The notes: a model not told the origin generated them from the letters alone. 64,000 nt of DNA from JBJYKD01 sp049310025 (GCF_049310025.1 NZ_JBJYKD010000007.1:59925-123924), one strand, 5' to 3'; numbered from the stretch's first letter, positions 7,735 through 17,316 are shown. Made by a program: numbers and translations.

Positions 7735-7762
7735 GACCCTTTCTAAAAGGGGTCTTTTTTTA
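7732..7762 (+). terminator. rho-independent terminator
   Basis: The stem AGACCCTTT / AAAGGGGTCT has a 2-3 base loop and is followed by seven T residues. It overlaps the stop codon of the preceding gene. Confidence 0.85.
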
Positions 7763-7776
7763 TTGGGAGGGATAAG

Positions 7777-10700
7777 ATGCCGAAGAAAGCAATTACGGCC
7801 ATCCTGATAGTATTAATGCTTGTCGGGATTTTTCCACCGTCATTCGTACAGCAGTCCAGGGTCTATGCGGCAACAATCAGCGACCCCAAAGACATAAACC
7901 CGCCTGCAGGGGCTAAGTTAACTGTTGGTAATAGCTCTGATTGGTATTCTGCAGGCTTTTGGAAAATATATGTGGACGGCAAACTAACCGGCGACGATCT
8001 GTGCGTTATCGACCACCAGGAACTGTCACGTACAGGTAATTTGTGGAATATGCTTCACAAGAACACCATAAACGCATGGCTTGACGCATTTACCCCGGTC
8101 CCCAGCCCCACTGGGTATTACTCCGGTGCAACATTTTCTAAGGCGTTAGAAAGCTATAATTCGGGATATATTAAAACAATAATTTATAACAACAAGTCAT
8201 CTCAGAGGCTTCATATAAGAAAACTCGGGGATCTGGCGGGTGTGGCCGGCATAACTTACGACGAAGACAAAAAGGAGGTCTATGTCCGGACAACGCAATT
8301 CCCCACCGGCGGCATTTCCTTTCCGTCGGGGGTCAAAGAAGGCGACAATATTACCTTCCAGCTGCGGGGCACGGCCTATGCCAATATTGAAACAAAAACG
8401 ATTGGTTATGAATTTTACATTGACGGAAAAAAGGTTGCCTCAAACACAGTGTCCAAGACTTCCTTCAGCGACTCCGTATCCAAGGCTCTGACCGCCGGGA
8501 GCCACAGTCTGGTGTTAAAGGTGACAGACGGCGTGGGCAGGACCACGACGTATACAAAATCCATCACGGTCCAGGCAGGGTCTTCACCGCCGCCGCCCGC
8601 GGGGAATATAAATGCCGATTTGAAAATGACTCTTAATCCTCCTAAATTACAAACAGGCACCAAGGGGGATATAAATGTTTCTCTTGATGCGACAGGTTGT
8701 ACATCATCCGGCAGCGGGCCTTTTGCATACAGATGGTGGGTAAAGTTAAACGGAACGTATATTACACCGGCGGACGGCGTTAATCCCGGTGACGGAAGTC
8801 CGTATTACTCCACTGTTGCTAAAAATGCTAAGCCCGGAGATGTAATTTGGGCCAAAGTAAAAGCATACGACTACAGCATAAACAAATATAGCGAGGCCGA
8901 AACGCAAAAGACGGTTTTAGAAGAAGGAGAAACCCCGCCGGATGAACCGCCTCCCCCGCCGCCTGTGCCTCCGGAGCCGGAAAACAAACCACCGGTGGCC
9001 AGATTTACAATGCCGTCCAGGACCGGCCAGGGGACTACGGTGGATGTAAAAAACAGATCTTATGACCCCGATGGTGAGATCATAGACGTTGAATGGGATA
9101 TATCTCCTTCAACCGGGGCCGACGACAGCCTGGGTTTTGACGGCGGGACTATCACTTTCAGCAAGACGGGGACATACGAAGTTACATTGACGGTCACCGA
9201 CGACCGCGGCGACAGTGACAGCATTACAAAAGAGATAGAAGTCACCAACGACCCGCCGGAGGCGGTCATATCGGCTCCGGATGAGGTTATTCAGGGCGAT
9301 GATGTTGCTATACGTTCGAAGTCATATGATCCTGACGGTGAAATAGCCTCTACGGAATGGAATATATCTCCCGCTGATGGTGTCATGGGAACACTGGAAG
9401 GTGACAGCAGTACAATATATTTTGATAAAGTAGGGGAATATAAGATAACTCTGACGGTTGAAGATGAATTCGGCCTTTCAGACACCGCGGAAAAGACCAT
9501 TACGGTCAAACCCGCCGTACCCAGGGCGTTTTTTGACTATACCGGCACACTGAAAGAAAACCGTAAAATTGTCCTGGACGCATCCCAGAGCAGCAGTTCG
9601 GAAAGATACCCGATATTGTGGGACAGGACTGAATGGCAGATATTACCCCCTGCCGGAGGGTCCACAGATGACATTAAGGTTGTTACTTCGTTTGATATGC
9701 AGAAAAGGACGGTACTTTTCAAGAAAGCCGGGGACTATACCGTCAGGGTTAGGGTAACGAATGCGGCTAACAATACCTCGGAGTGGTACGAAAAAGTCCT
9801 CACCATATATCCCGACCTGCCGCCGGTTGCCGATTTCTACGTATATAAGACGGTTTTACGCAACCCCGACGATGGAAACTACGCCGGCATCCAGCTTTTT
9901 GACATAAGCTATTCCCCCGATGGGGACACGATAAATTCGCGGATATGGAAGTATAAGTATGACAGCGACAATGACGGGAGTTTCGACGACGAAAGCTGGG
10001 TTATCCTCGACGGCGGGAACAACCTGTCACCGATACTAAAGACAAAGAATGTAGGGAAATATCTTTTTGAATTGAGTGTAAAGGAAGGGTTCGGAGAAGA
10101 GACCATTCCGGAGTTTATATCCCCGTCAGACTACAAAACCAGGGATACTTCGGATAAGACGATAAACGATAAGATATGCGAAGTCATAAACCTTCGGCCC
10201 GTAGTAGATTTTGAAGTGCTGAAAAAGCCCAAGGTAGATATAGTGTTTACAGTAGGGAAAGCAGATTCGAGTAAGACTCAAAACTTAAACAGTAAGATAA
10301 ACAGCATCATTCAGACTAAACTTGCCGCGAAAAATATAGATGCACGCATAGAGGCGATAGAAACGGCAACAACTTCTACTCAGACACAAGATCCATCCGC
10401 GATTTTTTCGAATTGGGTGAGTTTCTACGTTGGAGGTTCCGGAACACCACCTTCAAACGCATGGAGTTACGACAGCAGCTTAAATGCCGTCGTATGCAGT
10501 ATCGGCAGCAGACCTGCGGTTGGCTGGTATAACCCAAATGCTTTTTCTACGAAAGACTTGACTGTGAACTATAAGCTTGGGATACGCAATGACGCTACAG
10601 CATTTACACACGGGGAAATGGGATTCATGTTCCGGATGAAGGATGTAAACAACTACTACGTATACATTATAGACAACCACAGTGCCTGCGGCAATGTGCG

Positions 10701-13245
10701 CTATGATCAGAGAAGCGTACTCGCAAAAGTGGTCGACGGAAGCTTCCAGGTGATAAAAACCGGCAAGTCTTTCCCGTATTTCTATCGCGGGCAGACGTGG
10801 AACGTAAGGATAGAGGTCAAGGGCAACAACATCAAGATATACAGAGATGGCGGCCTTGACATTGAATGGACGGACACGGGTTCCAATTACTACAGCCAGG
10901 GAAGTTACGGATTTTATGTATGGGACCAGCCCAGCGCTTATTATAAAGATATACAAATAACCACCGAAAACATAAAGACACTGGATGAGGCCCTTAAAAC
11001 CACCACCTGGCGGGATAATTCAGTTAGATTTGTGGTGAATATAAGCGATATAGAACTGCCGGAACTGAGCGATTCAACCAAACTTGCCAATATACTTTCA
11101 AACATGCTATCGAACGGCATATATTTCATCGGCCTGGGCACCGATACCAATAAAGCCCAATACCAGACCTTCATATCAAGGAATGATGGTAAAGGGGCGT
11201 TCTACTACAACGCAAACATGAATACAGCTCTCAATCAGACGGCGGATTATATTATCAGCATAATCCAGGCCATGCCTAAAACAATAGACCAGTATGTGTT
11301 ACTGGGTGAGCAGGTAACATACAACACATATTACAGCGACCCTGAAAACGATCCGAAATACACCGAACGATGGAAATATACTCATAACCCGAACTACTTC
11401 GAAAACAGTCTTGGCCTTGCATCCTTTTCCGGGCAGTATATATCAGGGCCTGTTACTGTGTTTGATAAGGTGGGTAAATATGATGTTATCTTCCAGGCAA
11501 GGGACAATCCCAAAAATGACATTCGATTTGACAACTACCGTCTCTGGAGCTATATGCCGCTTAATAAATTAGTTCTTTACGTTCATAGAAAGCCTATAGC
11601 TCAATACGTTGTTTCAATGACTCCCGTAAATAACATTGTAACAAAAACTTATCAACAGCAGGATATTGATTTTTCAGGCGAAGGCGGCCACACCGCATAT
11701 TGGGACCCTGTGTTTACGGCTCCGTCCGGCGAAGAGATAAAGACGATCGAATTTAAGACGGCACCGGCTTATGATGACCGTTACGAGCAGCAGCAAGTTA
11801 CGGGATATAAAAACGGAACATGGTACGTCATAAAGGATTACCAAGACATTCATGGAAATTATTCGGGCGCTGTATCGGACGTAATTGATGTGACCGGTCA
11901 GGGGTTTACTCAAATACAATTTTACTTCGTAATGCATGACTCATCGGACTCCGCATCCGGCAGTCCGGACGGCTCTTACTATAAAATAACGACAACAGCA
12001 GGCGGGATAACGTCATATAATGTTACTCTGACGAGTATTTCATATGACCTGGATCATCAATCTGAACCGGCTAAGGGAATCGTTCAAGAAGAGTGGAAAT
12101 GGAAGGAGGCAACCGCTACTTCCTGGAACACCGGAAAGCCCAGCACTCTGGCATTAAATAAAAACTATTTAGTTTGGCTCAGGGTAAAAGACAAGGAAGG
12201 TGCCTGGAGCGATCCCTACGTAAAAACTCTTTCTACAATGAATGAAAACCTGCCGCCGGTGGCCCAGTTTACTGTAAATCCATCCACTCAGGTTATATAT
12301 AAGCCCATAACCATAACCGACCAGAGCTACGATCCGAACGGTGATCCGATTGCGGAGTGGAAATGGCGGGTGAAAAAGCCCGATGGAAGCTGGGTTAACT
12401 ACGGTGGGACAAAACCAACAAATATAACCTCTTTAGGCATCGGAACTTATACAATAGAGCTGACTGTGAGAGATAATCCAAGGGTAGGAACGCCGCTATG
12501 GTCTGAGCCTTATACTCAGACTGTAACGGTCATACCGGAAAATAACAAACCTATAGCTCGCTTTACAATAGGACCGAATCCAATAATATCCGATGAACCA
12601 TATAATCTGAATGATACATCTTATGATCCCGACGGTGACCCAATCGTGGCCAGGGAATGGAAGGTCCAAAAGCCTGACGGAAGCTGGGTAACGGTAAATG
12701 ATTGGAAAAGCACTTTTGAAGAAATGGGCTTTGATGATGGAACATACAAGATACAGCTTCGGGTGCTGGACGATCCCACCAAAAGACATCCTGCTCTGAC
12801 GCCGATGTGGAGCGATCCGTATACGGTGGCGGTCCAGGTGGAAGGGAAACTGATCGTTATTGGGGATTCGGGCAAAAACGTATATGCTGCGGGCCAGGCT
12901 CTGTTGCTTAATGCCAGGACCGAAGGGAAGGCATTTAAAGTTGAAGCTCAAATGTGGTATCCGCATAATGAATATACTTCAACGAATGTAACCACACTTA
13001 AACCGGATTCTGCCTTAACGGACCCTCCCCAGAATGTGATGACCTGGCACAGCCGGATGGAAAGGGGAGACAGGGATATTATCGTCATAATCCCCATGAA
13101 GACTGCCGACGGCACGTATCCGGTGAAGTTTACGGCGTACAAAAGAAAGAGTGACGGAAGTGTAAAAACTGCCGAAGACACCATATACGTCAAGGTAAAG
13201 GGAACCATATATGACTATAGTCACTCGGAGATAATCGGGAAATAA
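7777..13245 (+). CDS. giant secreted PKD-repeat protein
   Basis: An 1822-residue exported protein with a signal peptide (residues 1-32). A proline-rich linker lies near 390. At least four PKD-like domains span 400-800 (each with SYDPDGEI-type turns), and more lie near 1170-1260 and 1490-1690 (SYDPNGDP, SYDPDGDP). Residues about 806-870 and 1078-1170 look like two halves of a von Willebrand A-like fold (KVDIVFTVGKADSSK; FIGLGTDTNKAQ). They are split by a laminin-G/concanavalin-like insert at about 876-1064. No sortase motif or C-terminal membrane segment is seen, so it is probably released or held non-covalently. PKD chains serve in adhesion and carbohydrate binding; a role in mating-cell contact is inference. 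It is by far the largest gene of the element. Confidence 0.8.
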   Translation: MPKKAITAILIVLMLVGIFPPSFVQQSRVYAATISDPKDINPPAGAKLTVGNSSDWYSAGFWKIYVDGKLTGDDLCVIDHQELSRTGNLWNMLHKNTINAWLDAFTPVPSPTGYYSGATFSKALESYNSGYIKTIIYNNKSSQRLHIRKLGDLAGVAGITYDEDKKEVYVRTTQFPTGGISFPSGVKEGDNITFQLRGTAYANIETKTIGYEFYIDGKKVASNTVSKTSFSDSVSKALTAGSHSLVLKVTDGVGRTTTYTKSITVQAGSSPPPPAGNINADLKMTLNPPKLQTGTKGDINVSLDATGCTSSGSGPFAYRWWVKLNGTYITPADGVNPGDGSPYYSTVAKNAKPGDVIWAKVKAYDYSINKYSEAETQKTVLEEGETPPDEPPPPPPVPPEPENKPPVARFTMPSRTGQGTTVDVKNRSYDPDGEIIDVEWDISPSTGADDSLGFDGGTITFSKTGTYEVTLTVTDDRGDSDSITKEIEVTNDPPEAVISAPDEVIQGDDVAIRSKSYDPDGEIASTEWNISPADGVMGTLEGDSSTIYFDKVGEYKITLTVEDEFGLSDTAEKTITVKPAVPRAFFDYTGTLKENRKIVLDASQSSSSERYPILWDRTEWQILPPAGGSTDDIKVVTSFDMQKRTVLFKKAGDYTVRVRVTNAANNTSEWYEKVLTIYPDLPPVADFYVYKTVLRNPDDGNYAGIQLFDISYSPDGDTINSRIWKYKYDSDNDGSFDDESWVILDGGNNLSPILKTKNVGKYLFELSVKEGFGEETIPEFISPSDYKTRDTSDKTINDKICEVINLRPVVDFEVLKKPKVDIVFTVGKADSSKTQNLNSKINSIIQTKLAAKNIDARIEAIETATTSTQTQDPSAIFSNWVSFYVGGSGTPPSNAWSYDSSLNAVVCSIGSRPAVGWYNPNAFSTKDLTVNYKLGIRNDATAFTHGEMGFMFRMKDVNNYYVYIIDNHSACGNVRYDQRSVLAKVVDGSFQVIKTGKSFPYFYRGQTWNVRIEVKGNNIKIYRDGGLDIEWTDTGSNYYSQGSYGFYVWDQPSAYYKDIQITTENIKTLDEALKTTTWRDNSVRFVVNISDIELPELSDSTKLANILSNMLSNGIYFIGLGTDTNKAQYQTFISRNDGKGAFYYNANMNTALNQTADYIISIIQAMPKTIDQYVLLGEQVTYNTYYSDPENDPKYTERWKYTHNPNYFENSLGLASFSGQYISGPVTVFDKVGKYDVIFQARDNPKNDIRFDNYRLWSYMPLNKLVLYVHRKPIAQYVVSMTPVNNIVTKTYQQQDIDFSGEGGHTAYWDPVFTAPSGEEIKTIEFKTAPAYDDRYEQQQVTGYKNGTWYVIKDYQDIHGNYSGAVSDVIDVTGQGFTQIQFYFVMHDSSDSASGSPDGSYYKITTTAGGITSYNVTLTSISYDLDHQSEPAKGIVQEEWKWKEATATSWNTGKPSTLALNKNYLVWLRVKDKEGAWSDPYVKTLSTMNENLPPVAQFTVNPSTQVIYKPITITDQSYDPNGDPIAEWKWRVKKPDGSWVNYGGTKPTNITSLGIGTYTIELTVRDNPRVGTPLWSEPYTQTVTVIPENNKPIARFTIGPNPIISDEPYNLNDTSYDPDGDPIVAREWKVQKPDGSWVTVNDWKSTFEEMGFDDGTYKIQLRVLDDPTKRHPALTPMWSDPYTVAVQVEGKLIVIGDSGKNVYAAGQALLLNARTEGKAFKVEAQMWYPHNEYTSTNVTTLKPDSALTDPPQNVMTWHSRMERGDRDIIVIIPMKTADGTYPVKFTAYKRKSDGSVKTAEDTIYVKVKGTIYDYSHSEIIGK

Positions 13246-13260
13246 AAAGGCAACAACAAC

Positions 13261-13301
13261 CCGCCGAAAGGCGGAATAAGTCCCCGGCCTTCGGGCCGGG
13301 G
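13261..13301. terminator. paired hairpins after the giant gene
   Basis: CCGCC-GAAA-GGCGG is followed by CCCCGGCC-TTCG-GGCCGGGG, both with very stable tetraloops. The T tract is weak on the + strand. The preceding CAACAACAACCCGCC motif recurs near 3980 and, without the CGCC part, near 20,200 and 37,930. On the - strand the first hairpin is followed by a T-rich run. Confidence 0.5.
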
Positions 13302-13361
13302 AAAAGCTTATCTTTCAAAATAGACAAGTATCAGAAAAAATATTATAATGGAGGCGAAGAT

Positions 13362-13829
13362 ATGAACTGGGAGAGGATTTTAATGGATGCAATTATAGCA
13401 GGTATTTTTGGGGTTATTGTAGCGCTCTTAAGCAATATATTTATAGACTTGAGAGGGTATAAAAAAATAGACAGCAAAATAGGCGCTCTAGACAATACGA
13501 CGTTGAGTGGGCAGCATAAAAAAATTGTAGGGCTTATCAACGAACGGCACAATAGCATCAAGGAAGTGCTAAGTGAAAAGACGGGCTCAATCTTGGTTAA
13601 AGTGGAAAATATCAATGCAATTCTAAATAAAAACGAAGGAAGATATGAAAGTCTGAATCTGGACCAGAAGGAAATCAGAAACCATGTCTTAAAACTTGTA
13701 AATAACTGGGAAGAACTTATTAAAGAAAATCAGGAGTTGAAACAGGTAGTAAGAGAATTAAAAAAGGAGAACGATAAACTCAAAGCGCGGATTAAAGAAC
13801 TTGAGTATGAAGAAGAGCGTGAAAGGTGA
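13362..13829 (+). CDS. membrane-anchored coiled-coil protein
   Basis: A 155-residue protein. One N-terminal membrane helix (about residues 7-27, AIIAGIFGVIVALLSNIFI) precedes a long helical region. The last 60 residues (ENQELKQVVRELKKENDKLKARIKELE) are a heptad coiled coil. It resembles in layout the 196-residue gene after the relaxase (26,292), suggesting related roles at the membrane. GGAGG at 13350-13354 lies ahead of the start. Its function is unknown. The terminator overlaps its last codons. Confidence 0.6.
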   Translation: MNWERILMDAIIAGIFGVIVALLSNIFIDLRGYKKIDSKIGALDNTTLSGQHKKIVGLINERHNSIKEVLSEKTGSILVKVENINAILNKNEGRYESLNLDQKEIRNHVLKLVNNWEELIKENQELKQVVRELKKENDKLKARIKELEYEEERER

Positions 13830-13842
13830 ACGCTCTTTTTTG
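13813..13842 (+). terminator. rho-independent terminator
   Basis: AAGAGCGT / ACGCTCTT with a 9-base loop, followed by a T run. It starts inside the last codons of the coiled-coil gene. Confidence 0.85.
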
Positions 13843-13878
13843 GTATGGCTCTAAAAACGGTATAAGGAAGTGAATAAA

Positions 13879-14340
13879 ATGCCATATAACAAACGTGGTT
13901 ATCGATACTGGCTATCTCTTGGAGAATATAGAAAATTGTATCCGAACGATTTTATCTTTTATCCTATACCCGACTATAGAAAGGATTCAAGTATATGCAA
14001 ATGGTGTGGAAGGCCACTCAAAAACAAAAGGCAGTCCAGTTTATGTTCAAAGGACTGTAGAGTGAGTTTTAAAAACTTAACTGTATGGCACCGCGGTATT
14101 GCACCCTTGCCATACAGGATACTTTGCAGAGATAACTTCACTTGTCAGGATTGTGGACGGTTTTTGGCCTATAGAAACCAGTACGGGATGTATATACCCG
14201 TAGGAGTAGACCTTGAAGTGCATCATATAATACCTGTATGTGAAGGGGGAACAGATCATCAAAACAATCTAAAAACATTATGTCGCGAATGTCATTTAAA
14301 AAAGCATAGCATAAATCTTGTGAAGGGGGTTTTGCTATAG
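13879..14340 (+). CDS. HNH endonuclease
   Basis: A 153-residue nuclease. Residues near 35-60 hold a first zinc pair (CKWCGR, CSKDC). The C-terminal half has CQDCGRF, then LEVHHIIPVCEGGTDHQNNLKTLCRECH, the standard HNH core with both zinc CxxC pairs and the catalytic HH. ATG 13879 with AAGGA at 13864-13868 is preferred to GTG 13870. Free-standing HNH genes on such elements may be homing-type or phage-type nucleases. Here the target is unknown. Its stop is close to the next gene. Confidence 0.8.
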   Translation: MPYNKRGYRYWLSLGEYRKLYPNDFIFYPIPDYRKDSSICKWCGRPLKNKRQSSLCSKDCRVSFKNLTVWHRGIAPLPYRILCRDNFTCQDCGRFLAYRNQYGMYIPVGVDLEVHHIIPVCEGGTDHQNNLKTLCRECHLKKHSINLVKGVLL

Positions 14341-14360
14341 TATATCTACCTGTCGTAGCA

Positions 14361-14750
14361 GTGCTCGGATGCCTGAGCTATGTTGACATTAAAAAGAGGG
14401 AAGTGCCGGATCTTGCGGTACTGGCCCTCTTTTTATATTCCCTTTTTATCGTAAAAGATTTAAAAGCTTCATTTATCATGGGAGGAAGCATCTTTATCAT
14501 TCAACTGCTGCTGGCCGTTGTAACCAACGGCGGTGTGGGCGGCGGGGATATTAAGCTATTTTCTGTTGTGGCGTTTCTTTTAGGAAACGATTTATACCTT
14601 TTGGCCTTGCCTATGGCGATACTTATGGCTGGAACAACGCTGTATTGTTTAATCACTAAGAAAGGCTTGCGGTATTCGGTGCCTTTTGCGCCGTATATCT
14701 TTATTTCATTTCTATTTTACTGGGGGTGGATTCTTGAAAGATCATTTTAA
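14361..14750 (+). CDS. prepilin peptidase (A24 family)
   Basis: An all-membrane protein with the two aspartates of A24 leader peptidases: SYVDIKKREVPD near the N-terminus and GGGDIK near the middle. It would cleave and prepare prepilins, fitting the cpaB- and tadZ-like genes of this element. GTG 14361 is the first conventional start, giving 129 residues. However, AAGGGGG at 14323-14329 has ideal 7-base spacing to an in-frame ATA at 14337, and starting there completes the first membrane helix. The C-terminus overlaps the next gene by 17 bases. Confidence 0.75.
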   Translation: MLGCLSYVDIKKREVPDLAVLALFLYSLFIVKDLKASFIMGGSIFIIQLLLAVVTNGGVGGGDIKLFSVVAFLLGNDLYLLALPMAILMAGTTLYCLITKKGLRYSVPFAPYIFISFLFYWGWILERSF

Positions 14751-15411
14751 ATACTTTGTGACATTCTGTTTTCATAGAAGTCTGTATATGATTGATGTGA
14801 TGCGGGGCTACTGCGACGGTAAATGTGACTCATGCGGGAAGTGTAAGAACAGTACTATAATCAAACCTGTTGATAAAGATAAAATAGATTTTTTCGAGGA
14901 ATACCTTATTAATCATCAGTTCAGAGTGGCTGAGGTTTGTTTAAAAGCGGCTGATTTTCTCGGATTAAGCAGGGAGAAAACCAATTTATTGGTTCAGTGT
15001 GCTTTATTACATGACGTGGGTAAATTTTTTATCCCTGAAGAGTTGTTGATGAAAAAAGGTCCATTGACGGAAGAAGAATACGAAGATGTCAAAAAACATG
15101 TGGAGCTTGGAGTTTTTTATCTTGAACAGAAGCATTTTAATGAGGAATTGGTGAAAATTATAAAACATCATCATGAGCGTTTTGACGGGGCCGGGTATCC
15201 CGACGGTCTTTCGGGCGATAGAATACCGTATCTTTCGCGAATACTGGCGGTTTGCGATGCTTTTGACGCCATGACTTGCGGCAGGCATTATAAAAAGCCC
15301 GTAAACAAAGAAACGGCAATTAGAGAACTTTTAATGAGTTCAGGGAGTCAATTTGACCCAGAAATAGCGGATGCTTTTATTTCTCAGTTTGTGAAAAAGG
15401 AGGTCGTATAG
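14734..15411 (+). CDS. HD-GYP domain phosphohydrolase
   Basis: A 225-residue protein with a likely TTG start at 14734 overlapping the prepilin peptidase. The N-terminal 40 residues hold a cysteine cluster (YCDGKCDSCGKC) that could bind metal. The rest is a full HD-GYP domain: LLHDVGKFFIPEELL, KHHHERFDGAGYPDGLSGD and SRILAVCDAFDAMT. HD-GYP enzymes hydrolyse c-di-GMP or similar dinucleotides, so it may set pilus or transfer activity through a second messenger. No receiver domain is present. Operon position between prepilin peptidase and parM is notable. Confidence 0.8.
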   Translation: MKDHFKYFVTFCFHRSLYMIDVMRGYCDGKCDSCGKCKNSTIIKPVDKDKIDFFEEYLINHQFRVAEVCLKAADFLGLSREKTNLLVQCALLHDVGKFFIPEELLMKKGPLTEEEYEDVKKHVELGVFYLEQKHFNEELVKIIKHHHERFDGAGYPDGLSGDRIPYLSRILAVCDAFDAMTCGRHYKKPVNKETAIRELLMSSGSQFDPEIADAFISQFVKKEVV

Positions 15412-15413
15412 CA

Positions 15414-16442
15414 ATGTTTAAGATAGGACTTGATTTGGGATACGGTTATGTAAAAGGGGTAAATGAGGCGGGAAAGGGAGTTGTTTTCCCTTCTCTGGTT
15501 TCCGCCGCCTACGACAGGCCGCTTTCGGCCCTGTTCGGCGGGCAAAAGGAAAATCCGATAAGCAACATGCATCTGGTTATTACCAATGGGGATAAAGAGG
15601 AGTACTTCGTCGGCGAGCTGGCCCGACGGGAGGGGCACAATGTTTCTTATGCCTTTGACGAAGACAAGATCAATCACCCGTCCACAAAGGCGCTGCTGGC
15701 AGCGGCCTCGATTTTGCTGTTCCCGGAGGAGGGCACGCCGGTACACCTGGTAACGGGTCTGCCGCTGGAACAGTTCGTAAATCAAAAGGCTGAATTTGAA
15801 GACATGCTGAAGAACTTCAAGATTATTGCAAGCTTCAAAGGAGACCAGAAAGTTAAGATCATAAAGTTCGCCAGGGTGACTGTATTCCCCCAGGCCGCCG
15901 GGGCCGTATACGGCGCCATATTGGACAACATACAGAAATACTTAATTCCGGGCAGCTACATCGGCCTTATAGACGTGGGATTCAAAACAACGGACTTTAT
16001 TGCTTTCATTGCAGAAGACAAGCTGGTAATCCGGGAGGATCTCTCCGGCACCATAAATGTCGGCATGGCCGCTGTAAACTCTGCCGCGGATAAGTTGTTC
16101 ACCCAGAAGACAGGCTCCAAGCTGGACATACCCGAGCTGATGAGATTGATTAACACCGGAAAGATATTTTACAAGGGCAGGGAATTGGATTTTTCCCGAG
16201 AGCTTGCCACTGTAAAAGCGGAAATATCTAGGGTTATAAAGGACAGGATAAAATCGGCCTGGGGCAGCAAGATGGATTTCTTTAACACCGTTTTTCTTGC
16301 CGGCGGCGGGGCAAAGGAGCTGCAGGTCGGTCTTTCGGACATATATGAAAAAACGATCCTGGTGGAAGATCCCCAGTTTGCCAACGCCCGGGGATTTTTA
16401 AAGGTGGCGGCGATAGAGGAAAGGAAGGTGGCCGCTTCGTGA
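15414..16442 (+). CDS. parM: ParM/StbA-type actin-like ATPase
   Basis: A 342-residue actin fold with phosphate-1 motif DLGYGYVKG at residues 6-14, phosphate-2 motif LIDVGFKTTD near 183-192, and adenosine motif AGGGA near 297. ParM polymerises and pushes plasmid copies apart through ParR bound at parC. AAGGAGG lies just ahead of ATG 15414. It is followed by a 57-residue ORF, an 18-site GTTAAC array and an RHH gene, which together look like a full partition cassette. ParM on an integrated conjugative element implies a plasmid-like free state. Confidence 0.8.
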   Translation: MFKIGLDLGYGYVKGVNEAGKGVVFPSLVSAAYDRPLSALFGGQKENPISNMHLVITNGDKEEYFVGELARREGHNVSYAFDEDKINHPSTKALLAAASILLFPEEGTPVHLVTGLPLEQFVNQKAEFEDMLKNFKIIASFKGDQKVKIIKFARVTVFPQAAGAVYGAILDNIQKYLIPGSYIGLIDVGFKTTDFIAFIAEDKLVIREDLSGTINVGMAAVNSAADKLFTQKTGSKLDIPELMRLINTGKIFYKGRELDFSRELATVKAEISRVIKDRIKSAWGSKMDFFNTVFLAGGGAKELQVGLSDIYEKTILVEDPQFANARGFLKVAAIEERKVAAS

Positions 16443-16612
16443 ACGGTATAGACCCCTACAGAAATGCCTGGAATCTGATGAAGCAAATGATGGACGAGTA
16501 TTCCAAAGAAAAAAAGTATCTTACCAATCGAGAAATTAAGTATATCATCAGGACGTGCGAGAGGGGGATTGATGTTTATGCGGCCTTCAATCCGGATTTT
16601 AAGAAGGATTGA
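16439..16612 (+). CDS. small hypothetical protein coupled to parM
   Basis: A 57-residue ORF whose GTG overlaps the parM TGA (GTGA). It reads as charged helical sequence (NLMKQMMDEYSKEKKYLTNREI). No family is recognised. The overlap and tight context support it being real. It ends only 28 bases before the first GTTAAC site. Confidence 0.6.
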   Translation: MNGIDPYRNAWNLMKQMMDEYSKEKKYLTNREIKYIIRTCERGIDVYAAFNPDFKKD

Positions 16613-16640
16613 GGGCCTCTTTCCTTTGAGGCTTTATCAT

Positions 16641-17302
16641 GTTAACATCTGCATCCCCGGTAATACAAGGCCTTCAGGGTGGAATTTCTGGTTTTTGTTA
16701 ACATAAACAGAGCTTATAATGTTAACATTTTCCGATTTTTATTGTCTCTAAACCGCAATGTTATTGAAATTAACGGTGTTAACAAGTTTGCGTTAACAGC
16801 CGTATGCCTTGGTTTTTAAGGCTGTGCGGGTAATATTTTTGGTTTTTGTTAACATATTTTAGATTTATCTTGTTAACATCTTTTGCAATTTGGGTTCTTA
16901 AATCCGCATGGATTCTGGTTTTAGCGTGTTAACAGCTTCTTGTTAACAGCTACAAGCATTGCAATATAAAGCTTTTGTGACAGTATTTTTGTTTTTTGTT
17001 AACAATTTTAAAATTTACTTGTTAACACTTTTCCGGTTTAGAAGCTTCAAACCTGCATTGTTACTGCAACAGCCATGTTAACACGTTTGTGTTAACAACG
17101 GAAAGCCTTGATTTTAAAGGCTTAAAAGGCAGTATAACTGAATTTTGTTAACATGTGAGTTATTATATTGTTAACATTTTTATAATTCATGCACGATAAA
17201 CCCGCATTACTGCTGGTTTTAACAATGTTAACGGCGCATGTTAACACATATATTTTTTATCATGATGTAATCCTTGTCATATAAGGGTTTGATCATGTTA
17301 AC
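16641..17302. repeat. GTTAAC array, candidate parC centromere or iterons
   Basis: There are 18 copies of the palindrome GTTAAC (15 are TGTTAACA) at 16641, 16697, 16721, 16778, 16792, 16848, 16872, 16928, 16942, 16998, 17021, 17077, 17091, 17147, 17170, 17227, 17240 and 17297. Spacings repeat as 56-24-56-14, giving a ~150 bp super-period repeated about 4.4 times. Between sites short conserved blocks recur (AAACCGCAttgtta-like, TTTTAAGGCT-like). The array fills the 700-base gap between the parM operon and the RHH gene. The last site touches the latter's ribosome site, which suggests autoregulation. Confidence 0.9.
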
Positions 17303-17316
17303 GGGAGATGAAATTA

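Noticed and set aside
16641..17302. The regular repeats could be a CRISPR array.
   Set aside because: The repeat is only a 6-8 bp palindrome, the distances alternate between ~14, ~24 and ~56 bp, spacers share sequence, and there are no cas genes.
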